DNA of 64,000 nucleotides from Streptomyces griseiscabiei (GCF_020010925.1 NZ_JAGJBZ010000002.1:930001-994000), one strand, 5' to 3'; shown: positions 44,706 through 54,014, numbered from the stretch's first letter. Program-made: numbers and translations. The notes: a model not told the origin generated them from the sequence alone.

Positions 44706-45230
44706 ATGGAGGCCGGCCCTCGTGACACCGCACCAGGCACGGAGCAGGGCGCCGCGGAGGACGTGGAGCAGCTGGTTACCGAGGGGTACGCACTGGATCC
44801 CGACGGCGAACCGCTGAGCCCCGACGGCCCCGACGACCAGGTGTCCGGCGGTGTGAGCGACGACGGACCGGAACCGGACGAGATGTCCGGCCCGGAGGTC
44901 GAGGTCGAGCTGCGCCCCCAGCGCAGGCTGCGGATCTGGCAGCTCGCGCCCATCGTGGGCCTCGCAGCGGTCGGCTCCCTGATGTTCGCCTTCCCGCTCG
45001 CCTTCGAGTTCGGTGACGGCGGCGCCGTGGTCGCCATGCTCGGCCTGCTGATCTGTGCCACCGCCGCCGGCTGGGGCATGATGGCCGCCCGCCGGGTCGG
45101 TTACACGTGGCCCGGCCTGCCCGCCCGCGGCTCCGGCCGCCGCCCCGACTGGCGCCTCGTCCTCGGCTACGCCCTGGTCCTCGCCGCGGTCGCCTTCCTG
45201 GCCGTCTGGCGGGTCGCCCGGCTCCGCTAG
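44706..45230 (+). CDS. Conserved membrane protein with an acidic N-terminus
   Basis: The protein is about 174 residues. An acidic, disordered cytoplasmic head (VTEGYALDPDGEPLSPDGPDD ... EPDEMSGPEVEVEL) precedes hydrophobic segments at IWQLAPIVGLAAVGSLMFAFPLAF, VVAMLGLLICATAAGWGMMAARRV and LVLGYALVLAAVAFLAVW. I do not recognise a functional family; its place between miaA and dapF is conserved in Streptomyces as far as I recall. ATG 44706 is chosen because GGAGGG (44691-44696) is 9 nt upstream; GTG 44700 would be too close. Confidence 0.75.
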   Translation: MEAGPRDTAPGTEQGAAEDVEQLVTEGYALDPDGEPLSPDGPDDQVSGGVSDDGPEPDEMSGPEVEVELRPQRRLRIWQLAPIVGLAAVGSLMFAFPLAFEFGDGGAVVAMLGLLICATAAGWGMMAARRVGYTWPGLPARGSGRRPDWRLVLGYALVLAAVAFLAVWRVARLR

Positions 45231-45251
45231 GCCACCCCGTAACATCGAGGA

Positions 45252-46121
45252 ATGAGCACGCGCATCGCCTTCCTCAAGGGGCACGGGACCGAGAACGACT
45301 TCGTGATCGTCCCCGACCCGGAGAACGCCCTCGACCTCTCCCCGGCCGCCGTCGCCGCCCTGTGCGACCGCCGCGCGGGCATCGGCGGCGACGGTGTGCT
45401 GCACGTCGTACGGTCCGCCGCGCACCCCGAGGCGAAGGGGCTCGCGGCCGATGCGGAGTGGTTCATGGACTACCGCAACGGCGACGGATCGATCGCCGAG
45501 ATGTGCGGAAACGGCGTCCGGGTCTTCGCGCGCTACCTCCTGCACGCCGGCCATGTCACCGAGGGCGACCTCACCGTCGCCACCCGGGGAGGCGTGAAGA
45601 AGGTCCACATCGACAAGGACGGCGACGTCACGGTCGGCATGGGCGGCGCCCGCCTCCCCGAGGGCGACGTCACGGTCAGCGTCGGCGCGCACAGCTGGCC
45701 CGCGCGCAACGTCAACATGGGCAACCCGCACGCGGTGGCGTTCGTCGACGACCTCGCGGACGCCGGTGATCTGTACACGGCGCCGCCCTTCAGCCCCGCC
45801 TCCGCCTATCCGGACGGCGTCAACGTCGAGTTCGTCGTCGACCGCGGCCCCGGGCACGTGGCGATGCGCGTGCACGAGCGCGGCTCCGGCGAGACCCGCT
45901 CCTGCGGCACCGGCGCGTGCGCCGTCGCCGTGGCCGCCGCCCGCCGCGACGGCGCCGACCCCGCCGTCACGGGCACCCCGGCGACCTACACCGTCGACGT
46001 CCCCGGCGGCACGCTCGTCATCACCGAACGACCCGACGGCGAGATCGAGATGACCGGTCCCGCGGTGATCGTCGCCGAGGGCGAGATCGACGCCAAGTGG
46101 CTGGAGAACGCGGGGCGTTGA
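45252..46121 (+). CDS. dapF: Diaminopimelate epimerase
   Basis: This 289-residue PLP-independent epimerase converts LL- to meso-diaminopimelate for lysine and peptidoglycan. The two catalytic cysteines are in AEMCGNGVRVFARYL and ETRSCGTGACAVAVAAA. N-terminal KGHGTENDFVIV and the mid-protein VNMGNPHAVAFVDD are also diagnostic. The ATG at 45252 follows CGAGGA. It begins 21 bp after the membrane protein, so the two are probably co-transcribed. Confidence 0.96.
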   Translation: MSTRIAFLKGHGTENDFVIVPDPENALDLSPAAVAALCDRRAGIGGDGVLHVVRSAAHPEAKGLAADAEWFMDYRNGDGSIAEMCGNGVRVFARYLLHAGHVTEGDLTVATRGGVKKVHIDKDGDVTVGMGGARLPEGDVTVSVGAHSWPARNVNMGNPHAVAFVDDLADAGDLYTAPPFSPASAYPDGVNVEFVVDRGPGHVAMRVHERGSGETRSCGTGACAVAVAAARRDGADPAVTGTPATYTVDVPGGTLVITERPDGEIEMTGPAVIVAEGEIDAKWLENAGR

Positions 46122-46419
46122 GGTGTGGTAGGGCTTGACATGACGGCGTTCGGAGTGCGGACGCCGTTGGCATCCAAGCCAACACGGCGTTCAGGCGTGC
46201 GAATCCATGGCGCACCCCGGTCGGGGTGGCTCGAAACCGTAAACCTCGGAACCTTCGCTCGAATGGGTGATCCGTTTCACGCTCGGCGAGAGGCGGTCGG
46301 ACGAGCGTGGTGGGCTCGGTAGCATCAAGCACCGGCACGGACGGGGGAACGACACGGACCCCTGAGCCGCCGCACGCCATGGGGCACCCGTCCGCCGGTC
46401 CACGCAGCCGGAGGTGCCC
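46122..46419 (+). promoter_or_regulatory. Intergenic region between dapF and rshA
   Basis: The gap is 298 bp. Near the dapF end is a weak stem ACGGCGT / ACGCCGT (46143-46167), followed by TTGGC-atccaa-GCCAA, possibly a terminator. TTGACA occurs at 46135-46140. GGTAGCATCAAG near 46319 carries TAGCAT, a plausible -10 for rshA about 95 bp upstream of its start. No gene was identified in it. Confidence 0.45.
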
Positions 46420-48588
46420 ATGAGCGCGGAGGCCACGAACCCCGCCGTATCGCCCGCCCCTGCGCCGCCACCAGCGCACCGCAGGAAGGGCCGACCTCGT
46501 ATCGACCTGCGCCGTCTGGGCCGCGCCGCACTCCTGGGCCCGACGACCCGCGGCCGGGTGCCCGACGCGATCAGCCATCTCGCCGACGCGCACCGCGCCC
46601 ACCACCCCGACGCCGATCTCGACCCGCTGCGCCGGGCGTACGTCCTCGCCGAGTCCTCGCACCGCGGTCAGATGCGCAAGAGCGGTGAGCCGTACATCAC
46701 CCACCCGCTCGCCGTGACCCTGATCCTCGCCGAACTCGGCGCGGAGACCACGACCCTGACGGCCTCTCTGCTCCACGACACCGTCGAGGACACCGATGTG
46801 ACCCTCGATCAGGTGCGCGAGGAGTTCGGCGCGGAGGTGTGCTTCATCGTCGACGGCGTCACCAAGCTGGAGAAGGTCGACTACGGCGCCGCCGCCGAGC
46901 CCGAGACCTTCCGCAAGATGCTCGTCGCCACCGGCAACGACGTCCGCGTGATGTCGATCAAACTCGCCGACCGGCTGCACAACATGCGCACCCTCGGCGT
47001 GATGCGCCCCGAGAAGCAGGAACGCATCGCCAAGGTCACCCGGGACGTGCTGATCCCGCTCGCGGAGCGGCTCGGGGTCCAGGCGCTCAAGACCGAGCTG
47101 GAGGATCTCGTCTTCGCGATCCTCCACCCCGAGGAGTACCGGCAGACCCGCGCACTGATCACGGAGAACGCGGAGCGGGAGACCGACCCGCTCGCCGAGA
47201 TCGCCGACGAGGTGCGCGGCGTCCTGCGCGAGGCGGGCATCCAGGCCGAAGTCCTCATCAGGCCGCGCCACTTCGTCTCCATGCACCGGGTCTCCCGAAA
47301 ACGCGGACGGCTGCGCGGCACCGACTTCGGACGGCTCCTCGTCCTCGTCGCCGAGGACGCCGACTGCTACGCGGTCCTCGGCGAACTGCACACCTGTCTC
47401 ACTCCCGTGGTCTCGGAGTTCAAGGACTTCATCGCCGTACCGAAGTACAACCTGTACCAGTCGCTGCACACCGCCGTCGCGCGCGGTGACGGCCAGGTCG
47501 CCGAAGTCCTCATCCGCACCCACCAGATGCACAAGGCCGCCGAGGCCGGCGTGGTCGCGCTGGGCAATCCGTACGCCGCACCCGCGGAGGAGCAGACCGA
47601 CGGACAGCGCCCCGACGGCGAGGGCGAGCGCGTCGACCCCACCCGTCCCGGCTGGCTCTCCCGCCTCCTCGACTGGCAGGAGGCGGCCCCGGACGCGGAC
47701 ATGTTCTGGTCCACGCTCCGCGAGGACCTCGCCCAGGACCGCGAGATCACCGTGTTCCGGCCCGACGGGGGCACCCTGGGGCTCCCCGAGGGCGCCAGTT
47801 GCGTGGACGCGGCGTACGCGCAGTACGGCGAGGACGCGCACGCCTGTATCGGCGCCCGCGTCAACGGCCGCCTGGCGACGCTCAGCACGGTCCTCAAGGA
47901 CGGCGACACCGTCCAGCTCCTCATGGGCCAGGACCCGGCCTCCGAGCCCTCCAGGGAGTGGCTGGAGCACGCCCACACCCCCGCCGCGCGCATCGCCATC
48001 CAGCGCTGGCTCGCCACCCACCCCTCACCCGCCGCCGACACCGGGCAGGAGGAGCGGGAGGAGGCGCGCAAGGACGAGGCGCCCACCCTGCGCCCCGCCC
48101 TCGACGAGCCCGCCGCGGCCTCCGACAGCGTCGGCGCCGTGGTCGTCGTGGACCGGCCCGGGGCGACCGTACGGCTGGCCGGCTGCTGTACGCCCGTACC
48201 GCCCGACGAGGTCACCGGGTTCGCCGTGCGCGGGGGAGTGGTGACCGTGCACCGCGTCGAATGCGCCACCGTGACCCGGATGAAGAGTCTCGGACGCCCG
48301 GAGATCGAGGTGCGCTGGGGCGACACCACCGAGTTCCGGGTCACCCTCGTCGCCGAGTCCTTCCAGCGGCCCCATCTGCTCGCCGATCTCACCGAGGCCA
48401 TCGCCCTCGAAGGCGTCGACATCGTCACCGCCACCGTCGAACCCCCGACCCAGCAGCGCGTCCGCCACACCTACACCCTGCAACTCCCGGACGCCGCCCA
48501 CCTCCCGAACCTCATGCGCGCCATGCGGAACGTGCCGGGCGTCTACGACGTGGGCCGGGCCCAGCACCAGGTGGCGGCCGCGTTCTGA
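46420..48588 (+). CDS. rshA: RelA/SpoT homologue (ppGpp synthetase/hydrolase family) RshA
   Basis: The protein is 722 residues. The HD hydrolase domain is intact: MRKSGEPYITHPLAVTLILAEL, LLHDTVEDTDVTLDQV and SIKLADRLHNMRTL. The synthetase domain follows (LRGTDFGRLLVLVAEDADCYAVLGELHTCLTPVVSEFKDFIAVPKYNLYQSLHTAV ... AEVLIRTHQMHKAAEAG) but departs from the consensus at several positions (LLVLV for the usual AIR-V, NLYQS for NGYQS). Then come a TGS domain (FRPDGGTLGLPEGASCVDAAYAQYG) and a C-terminal ACT-like region. Its setting after dapF matches S. coelicolor rshA, distinct from relA. ATG 46420 has GGAGG 5 nt upstream. Confidence 0.92.
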   Translation: MSAEATNPAVSPAPAPPPAHRRKGRPRIDLRRLGRAALLGPTTRGRVPDAISHLADAHRAHHPDADLDPLRRAYVLAESSHRGQMRKSGEPYITHPLAVTLILAELGAETTTLTASLLHDTVEDTDVTLDQVREEFGAEVCFIVDGVTKLEKVDYGAAAEPETFRKMLVATGNDVRVMSIKLADRLHNMRTLGVMRPEKQERIAKVTRDVLIPLAERLGVQALKTELEDLVFAILHPEEYRQTRALITENAERETDPLAEIADEVRGVLREAGIQAEVLIRPRHFVSMHRVSRKRGRLRGTDFGRLLVLVAEDADCYAVLGELHTCLTPVVSEFKDFIAVPKYNLYQSLHTAVARGDGQVAEVLIRTHQMHKAAEAGVVALGNPYAAPAEEQTDGQRPDGEGERVDPTRPGWLSRLLDWQEAAPDADMFWSTLREDLAQDREITVFRPDGGTLGLPEGASCVDAAYAQYGEDAHACIGARVNGRLATLSTVLKDGDTVQLLMGQDPASEPSREWLEHAHTPAARIAIQRWLATHPSPAADTGQEEREEARKDEAPTLRPALDEPAAASDSVGAVVVVDRPGATVRLAGCCTPVPPDEVTGFAVRGGVVTVHRVECATVTRMKSLGRPEIEVRWGDTTEFRVTLVAESFQRPHLLADLTEAIALEGVDIVTATVEPPTQQRVRHTYTLQLPDAAHLPNLMRAMRNVPGVYDVGRAQHQVAAAF

Positions 48589-48599
48589 GCGGACCGGCC

Positions 48600-48660
48600 G
48601 CCCGGGAAGGGGCCGCCCGCACCGCGACGCCGGATGCGGGGCGGCGTCGGCTTCCCGGGC
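48600..48660 (+). terminator. Branched hairpin after rshA
   Basis: The outer stem GCCCGGGAAG / CTTCCCGGGC (10 bp) encloses an inner stem CGACGCCG / CGGCGTCG (8 bp). The structure starts 11 bp after the rshA stop and probably terminates or stabilises its message. Confidence 0.65.
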
Positions 48661-48727
48661 CGCTCGTTCGGGTGGGCCCGCTGCGCGTCGGCGGCGCGGA
48701 GCGGGGGCGCGCTGGTAGCGGTGGTCC

Positions 48728-50203
48728 ATGCCGCTCACCCCACGCATCGGGAGCCGCCGCGTCCAGGCCGCGCTGCTCGCCTCCGCCGTCACCGTCTGCC
48801 TGACCGCCGCGAGCGCCCCCTCACCCGCCGAGCCGCTCGGCGTCGGCGACCGGCTCTTCCCGCACCTCGGCAACCCGGGCTACGACGTGCGGTCGTACGA
48901 CCTCGACTTCACCTATCCCGGCAGCAACAGCAAGCCCCTCACCGCCGTCACCACCATCGACGCCCGGACCACCGCCCGGCTGGAACGGATCAACCTCGAC
49001 TTCACCCATGGCAAGGTCGACTCCGTCGACGTCGACGGGGAGCCCGCCTCCTTCACCAGCGCGGGGGAGGACCTGGTGATCACCCCTGGGGCGCCGCTCC
49101 CCGAGGGCAGCCGGACCCGGATCACCGTGCGGCACACCAGTGACCCCGTGTACACGGGCGATGTCGAGGGCGGCTGGCTGCGGACCGCCGACGGCCTCGC
49201 GATGGCCAACCAGGCCGACGCGGCGCACGTGGTGTTCCCCTGCAACGACCACCCCTCCGACAAGGCCATGTTCACCGTGCGCGTCACCGCGCCCGACGGC
49301 TACACGGCCGTCTCCAACGGCCTCGTCACCGACACCGACCGCGCGGCCGGCACCACCACCTGGACCTACCGCACCCGGCACCCCATGGCCACCGAGCTGG
49401 CCCAGGTCTCCATCGGCCGCTCCGCCGTCGTCCACCGCACCGGCCCGAACCGTCTGCCGGTCCGCGATGTGGTCCCCGCCAAGGACCGCGAGAAGCTCGA
49501 ACCCTGGCTCGCCAAGACCCCCGCCCAGATCAGCTGGATGGAGGGCAAGGTCGGCCGCTACCCCTTCGAGACGTACGGCGTACTGATCGCCGAGGCGCAG
49601 ACCGGCTTCGAGCTGGAGACCCAGACCCTCTCCCTCTTCGAGCGGGACCTGTTCGTCCGGCCCGAGTACCCCAGGTGGTACGTCGAGTCGATCATGGTCC
49701 ATGAGCTGGCCCACCAGTGGTTCGGCAACAGCGTCAGCCCCCGCACCTGGTCCGACCTGTGGCTCAACGAGGGCCACGCCACCTGGTACGAGGCCCTGTA
49801 CGCCGAGGAGACCGCGGGCCGGACGGTCGAGGCACGCATGAAGGCCGCGTACGCCTCCTCCGACCGCTGGCGCGCCGCCGCGGGACCGCCGGCCGAACCC
49901 AAGAAGCCCAGGAACGGCCAGAAGATCGGCATCTTCCGGGCGAACGTCTACGACGGCGCCGCACTCTTCCTGTACGCCCTGCGCCAGGAGATCGGCACCC
50001 ACGACTTCGCCCTGCTCCAGCGGGCCTGGGTCACCGTCCACCGGGACGGCGTGGCCTCCACCGCCGACTTCCGCGACCTCGCCTCCCGGATCGCCGGACG
50101 CGACCTGGACGCCTTCTTCCACGCCTGGCTGTACGAGGTCGGGACGCCACCGATGCCGGGGCACCCCGACTGGAGGTCGGCCCCGGTCGAGGAAGGGAAA
50201 TAA
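48728..50203 (+). CDS. Secreted M1-family metallopeptidase
   Basis: This 491-residue protein has a signal peptide (RVQAALLASAVTVCLTAASAPSPAEP). The M1 fold is recognisable from YDVRSYDLDFTYPG at the start and FPCNDHPSDKAMFTVRVTAPDGYTAVSNG. The exopeptidase-type motif appears in the altered form GFELETQTL. The zinc site is HELAHQWFGN followed by NEGHATWYE (HExxH-18-E). It lacks the long C-terminal ERAP-like domain of cytosolic PepN, typical of short secreted Streptomyces M1 enzymes. The 140-bp upstream gap holds the rshA hairpin. Confidence 0.9.
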   Translation: MPLTPRIGSRRVQAALLASAVTVCLTAASAPSPAEPLGVGDRLFPHLGNPGYDVRSYDLDFTYPGSNSKPLTAVTTIDARTTARLERINLDFTHGKVDSVDVDGEPASFTSAGEDLVITPGAPLPEGSRTRITVRHTSDPVYTGDVEGGWLRTADGLAMANQADAAHVVFPCNDHPSDKAMFTVRVTAPDGYTAVSNGLVTDTDRAAGTTTWTYRTRHPMATELAQVSIGRSAVVHRTGPNRLPVRDVVPAKDREKLEPWLAKTPAQISWMEGKVGRYPFETYGVLIAEAQTGFELETQTLSLFERDLFVRPEYPRWYVESIMVHELAHQWFGNSVSPRTWSDLWLNEGHATWYEALYAEETAGRTVEARMKAAYASSDRWRAAAGPPAEPKKPRNGQKIGIFRANVYDGAALFLYALRQEIGTHDFALLQRAWVTVHRDGVASTADFRDLASRIAGRDLDAFFHAWLYEVGTPPMPGHPDWRSAPVEEGK

Positions 50204-50370
50204 CCCACGTGACGAGACGGGGCGTACCGTGCGACCATCGTCGGGTCGACGGCGGGAATCCCCGGGAATCTCCCGGAATCCCCGGACGTTGTCGCCAGTG
50301 ACGGCTCGGGATCCGCGAGGGTCCGCAGCGGTTCGTCACCCCTTCGGTAGCCCATCGACGTAAGGACCCA

Positions 50371-51873
50371 ATGACCTCCTCTTCTTCCCCTTCCCAGGAC
50401 GCACAGAGCGCCTTCGCCGCGCAGCACACCCCCGAAGGTCTTCGGGCCGATGCCCTGATGGAAGAGGACGTCGCCTGGAGCTTCGAGATCGACGGAGAGC
50501 GGGACGGCGACCAGTTCGACCGCTCCGACCGCGCGGCCCTGCGCCGTGTCGCGGGCCTCTCCACCGAGCTCGAGGACGTCACCGAGGTCGAGTACCGCCA
50601 GCTCCGCCTGGAGCGTGTGGTGCTCGTCGGTGTCTGGACCACGGGCACCTCGCGGGACGCGGAGAACTCGCTCGCCGAGCTGGCCGCCCTCGCGGAGACC
50701 GCGGGCGCGCTCGTGCTCGACGGCGTGATCCAGCGCCGCGACAAGCCGGACGCGGCCACCTACATCGGCTCCGGCAAGGCCAACGAGCTGCGGGACATCG
50801 TCCTCGACTCGGGCGCGGACACCGTCATCTGCGACGGTGAGCTGAGCCCGGGACAGCTCATCCACCTCGAAGACGTCGTCAAGGTCAAGGTCATCGACCG
50901 TACGGCCCTGATCCTCGACATCTTCGCCCAGCACGCCAAGTCCCGGGAGGGCAAGGCGCAGGTCGCGCTCGCGCAGATGCAGTACATGCTGCCGAGGCTG
51001 CGCGGCTGGGGTCAGTCGCTGTCCCGTCAGATGGGCGGCGGCAAGGGCGGCGGCCTCGCCACCCGTGGCCCCGGTGAGACCAAGATCGAGACGGACCGGC
51101 GGCGGATCCGCGAGAAGATGGCGAAGATGCGCCGGGAGATCGCGGAGATGAAGACCGGCCGCGAGATCAAGCGCCAGGAGCGCCGGCGGAACAAGGTGCC
51201 CTCGGTCGCCATCGCCGGTTACACCAACGCCGGCAAGTCCTCCCTGCTCAACCGTCTCACCGGCGCGGGCGTCCTGGTCGAGAACGCCCTGTTCGCGACC
51301 CTCGACCCGACCGTGCGCCGGGCCGAGACCCCGAGCGGGCGGCTGTACACGCTGGCGGACACCGTCGGCTTCGTACGCCACCTGCCGCACCACCTCGTCG
51401 AGGCGTTCCGCTCCACGATGGAGGAGGTCGGTGACTCCGACCTGATCCTGCACGTGGTCGACGGTTCGCACCCCGCGCCGGAGGAGCAGCTGGCCGCCGT
51501 GCGCGAGGTCATCCGCGATGTGGGTGCCACGAAGGTGCCCGAGATCGTGGTGATCAACAAGGCGGACGCGGCCGACCCGCTGACGCTGCAGCGGCTGCTG
51601 CGGATCGAGAAGCGCTCCATCGCCGTCTCGGCCCGCTCCGGCCAGGGCATCGAGGAGCTGCTTGCCCTGATCGACGCCGAGCTGCCGCGTCCCTCGGTCG
51701 AGATCGAGGCGCTCGTGCCGTACACCCACGGCAAGCTCGTCGCCCGCGCCCACACCGAGGGCGAGGTGATCTCCGAGGAGCACACCCCGGAGGGCACCCT
51801 GCTCAAGGCCCGGGTGCACGAGGAACTGGCGTCCGACCTGGCGCCGTACGTTCCGGCGGCCACGACCGCCTGA
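50371..51873 (+). CDS. hflX: Ribosome-associated GTPase HflX
   Basis: The protein is 500 residues. The N-terminal HflX domain includes RPDAATYIGSGKANEL-type sequence (RRDKPDAATYIGSGKANE) and the Gly-rich GGGKGGGLATRGPGETKIETDRRR. The GTPase domain has G1 GYTNAGKSSLLNRL, switch ATLDPTVRR, G3 DTVGFVRHLPHHLVEAFRST and G4 VINKAD. HflX splits stalled or stressed ribosomes. The upstream 167-bp gap has G/C-rich repeated gggaatcccc-type motifs near 50256-50285. A strong terminator follows. Confidence 0.96.
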   Translation: MTSSSSPSQDAQSAFAAQHTPEGLRADALMEEDVAWSFEIDGERDGDQFDRSDRAALRRVAGLSTELEDVTEVEYRQLRLERVVLVGVWTTGTSRDAENSLAELAALAETAGALVLDGVIQRRDKPDAATYIGSGKANELRDIVLDSGADTVICDGELSPGQLIHLEDVVKVKVIDRTALILDIFAQHAKSREGKAQVALAQMQYMLPRLRGWGQSLSRQMGGGKGGGLATRGPGETKIETDRRRIREKMAKMRREIAEMKTGREIKRQERRRNKVPSVAIAGYTNAGKSSLLNRLTGAGVLVENALFATLDPTVRRAETPSGRLYTLADTVGFVRHLPHHLVEAFRSTMEEVGDSDLILHVVDGSHPAPEEQLAAVREVIRDVGATKVPEIVVINKADAADPLTLQRLLRIEKRSIAVSARSGQGIEELLALIDAELPRPSVEIEALVPYTHGKLVARAHTEGEVISEEHTPEGTLLKARVHEELASDLAPYVPAATTA

Positions 51874-51905
51874 CGTCCTCGGCGTACCCGGTCGTCCAGG
51901 CATGG

Positions 51906-51944
51906 CCGAAGGCCCGCCCCCTCCGCCGAGGGGCGGGCCTTCGG
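51906..51944 (+). terminator. Strong terminator after hflX
   Basis: A perfect 15-bp inverted repeat (CCGAAGGCCCGCCCC / GGGGCGGGCCTTCGG) with a 9-nt loop starts 33 bp after the stop. It sits between convergent genes and may act in both directions. Confidence 0.92.
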
Positions 51945-52003
51945 TATGTGTGCGGGAGCACCGGCCGCGTGGTGCCCCCGCACACCCCCCGTCCGCCCCC
52001 GCG

Positions 52004-53089
52004 CTACGTGGTCCTCTCCAAGACCTCGTAACCGGGGGAGGTCTCCGTCTCGCTCTCGGCCATCGAGCGGGCACGTCCGCCGTAGTAGGCGGCGATCAGC
52101 TCACCGGGGCCGTAGGCGGGATGCTCGGCACGCGCCCGGTTCAGCCGGACGAAGATGTTCCACTCGTCATGGCAGCCGAGGCTGTACGAGCCGCCCGCCC
52201 GCACGGTGTAGAAGCGGACGAACTCCTTGCGCCGGGCCTCCCAGACCGCCGCGTCGTCCGGGTCGGTGAGATCGAGCGGACGCCTGCCGCCCGGGGGCGC
52301 GTCCGGGACGGTGCCGAAGTCGGTCCAGAAGTCGGGGTCGACGGCGTACTTGCGGGCGAAATACGACTCCACCGCGGCCACCAGCGCACCGCCGCTGCCG
52401 CCGCCCGAGTCGGCCCGGAAGAAGCCGTGCACGTCGTCGGGGCCGAGGAAGTAGAACGCGTCGAACAGGCCGCCGAGCTGCAGCTTCCGGCGGGAGGGCC
52501 GGCCGGGCGGACCGGGCGGGTCCATGAGGTAGTGGTCCTCGGCCAGCACCCGGGTCCACATGCGCATGTAGTCGCCGCCGGTCGGCCGTGCGGCGGCCAT
52601 GAGGTCGTCCAGCCGCAGCTGCCGGCCGCTCTCCCGGGCGAGCTCCTCGATGTGCCGTGTGACCAGGCCGGTGCCCTCCTTCGACTCCAGCTGGTACGCG
52701 GCCGGGTTGACGACGAAGAACCGCTCGCCCCACTCGGAGGCCAGCCGCCGGGCCACGAAGTTCGCGATCTCGGTGTTGGTCCGGAAGTGACCGCCGCCCC
52801 GCGAACTGATCGGGCAGCTCAGATAGACGACGACACGGTCCTCCGCCTGGGCACGGGCGATGTCCGACTGGATGAGGGCGACATGCTTCTCGAAGACGTC
52901 GAACCAGTCGCCGGTGTGCCAGGCGAAGCGGATGGCCGGGCCGCCGGGGACCGGGAGACCGGTCGCGGTGGGTACGGACGGCCGCTCGGGCGGGGCCGGC
53001 GGCCCGGCGGCGGTGGACGCGGCGGCCGTGGTCGCGGTCACGCTCGCGGCCGTGTCGGTGGTGGTCGTCAGGGTCGGGTTCTCGGGCAT
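52004..53089 (-). CDS. Unknown protein with nucleoside 2-deoxyribosyltransferase-like N-terminal half
   Basis: The protein is 361 residues. After a Thr/Ala-rich disordered head (~45 residues), the core begins RVVVYLSCPISSRGGGHFRTNTEIANFVARRLASEWGERFFVVNPAAY. This resembles the first beta-alpha unit of nucleoside deoxyribosyltransferase-like enzymes (Y-L-x-x-P-I with a following conserved Asn). Later blocks are YMRMWTRVLAEDHYLMDPPG, FDAFYFLGPDDVHGFFRAD, KEFVRFYTVRAGGSYSLGCHDEWNIFVRLNR and GELIAAYYGGRA. No catalytic Glu could be assigned. It is last in a three-gene leftward operon, 10 bp after the CMD-like gene. The function is unknown, and the family suggestion is weak. Confidence 0.7.
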   Translation of the reverse strand: MPENPTLTTTTDTAASVTATTAAASTAAGPPAPPERPSVPTATGLPVPGGPAIRFAWHTGDWFDVFEKHVALIQSDIARAQAEDRVVVYLSCPISSRGGGHFRTNTEIANFVARRLASEWGERFFVVNPAAYQLESKEGTGLVTRHIEELARESGRQLRLDDLMAAARPTGGDYMRMWTRVLAEDHYLMDPPGPPGRPSRRKLQLGGLFDAFYFLGPDDVHGFFRADSGGGSGGALVAAVESYFARKYAVDPDFWTDFGTVPDAPPGGRRPLDLTDPDDAAVWEARRKEFVRFYTVRAGGSYSLGCHDEWNIFVRLNRARAEHPAYGPGELIAAYYGGRARSMAESETETSPGYEVLERTT

Positions 53090-53099
53090 GTGTCCGTCC

Positions 53100-54014
53100 T
53101 CAACTTCCCCAGCCCGTGGGGCCGAGCAGGTTGTTGTTGCGTACCTTGATCCGGTCCGGGACCCCCGCGTTGTAGGCGGCGACGAAGTCCACGTCCAGCT
53201 CGTCCTCGGCGCCCGTCTCGTCCATCACGCGCAGCACGGTGAACCAGGAGTTGAGCAGCCCGTCGAAGTGCACGACGCACCAGGTCAGTTCGACGGTCAT
53301 CGCGTTGACCCAGGCCTCCAGATAGGCCTCCGTGCCGGTGCCCGGCACCTCCGCGAGCGGCCCCTTGGCGATGTTCTCCGCGGCCACGCCCCGCAGCACC
53401 TCGCGCAACTCGGCGAACTGCGCGTCGGTGACCGCGTGCGGGTCGCGCTGGATGGTCTCCGCCAGCCGCAGGCAGTGCTGCTGCGGCACGGTGTAGAGGG
53501 GTGCGGTGACCCCCTCCCAGGTGAAGGTCCGGTCCTCCCAGTCCGGGCGCCCCGCCGAGTCCACCAGCCGCAGCAGCATCTCCTCGGCGCGCGCCGCCCG
53601 CTGCGCGGGGTCCACATGCGGGAGTTGGGCGCTGAGCAGGCCGTAGCCGATGAAGCTGTGGTGGGTGAGGGAGTACCGGCTGCGGTTGAGCAGGCTCACC
53701 AGATTGATGACCAGCTCCTTCGTCACCCGGTCCACGAAGCCGCCCTGCGGGAACAGGACGCTCTCCCCGGCCGGGTCCCCGGGAGGTCGCGGCGTGGGCG
53801 CGTACCGGGGCGCGTCGAAGATGAACGAGTTGGCGTACTCGACCTCGGTGAGCGCGAGGCCGGGCAGCCACGCCATCGTCCGGAACAGGTTGCTGGGAAT
53901 GCCCCAGTCCCGGACCGACCTGTCGAGCTCGGTCCGGATCCGCGCCTCGGTCCGCCCGGCGGGCAGCACGGGCACACGGGGGCCGGGGGCGGCGGGCGGG
54001 ATCAGATCGGACAT
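53100..54014 (-). CDS. Carboxymuconolactone decarboxylase (CMD)/AhpD-like protein without redox cysteines
   Basis: The protein is 304 residues. SNLFRTMAWLPGLALTEVEYANSFIFD followed by VTKELVINLVSLLNRSRYSLTHHSFIGYGLL is the helical pattern of CMD/AhpD-like proteins, but the usual C-x-x-C is absent (R-Y-S-L-T-H-H), so it is not a peroxidase of the AhpD type. The C-terminal half (ETIQRDPHAVTDAQFAELREVLRG; AWVNAMTVELTWCVVHFDGLLNSW) looks like a second, degenerate helical repeat. The ATG at 54014 has AAGGAG 9 nt upstream. It is the middle gene of the leftward trio. Confidence 0.75.
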   Translation of the reverse strand: MSDLIPPAAPGPRVPVLPAGRTEARIRTELDRSVRDWGIPSNLFRTMAWLPGLALTEVEYANSFIFDAPRYAPTPRPPGDPAGESVLFPQGGFVDRVTKELVINLVSLLNRSRYSLTHHSFIGYGLLSAQLPHVDPAQRAARAEEMLLRLVDSAGRPDWEDRTFTWEGVTAPLYTVPQQHCLRLAETIQRDPHAVTDAQFAELREVLRGVAAENIAKGPLAEVPGTGTEAYLEAWVNAMTVELTWCVVHFDGLLNSWFTVLRVMDETGAEDELDVDFVAAYNAGVPDRIKVRNNNLLGPTGWGS

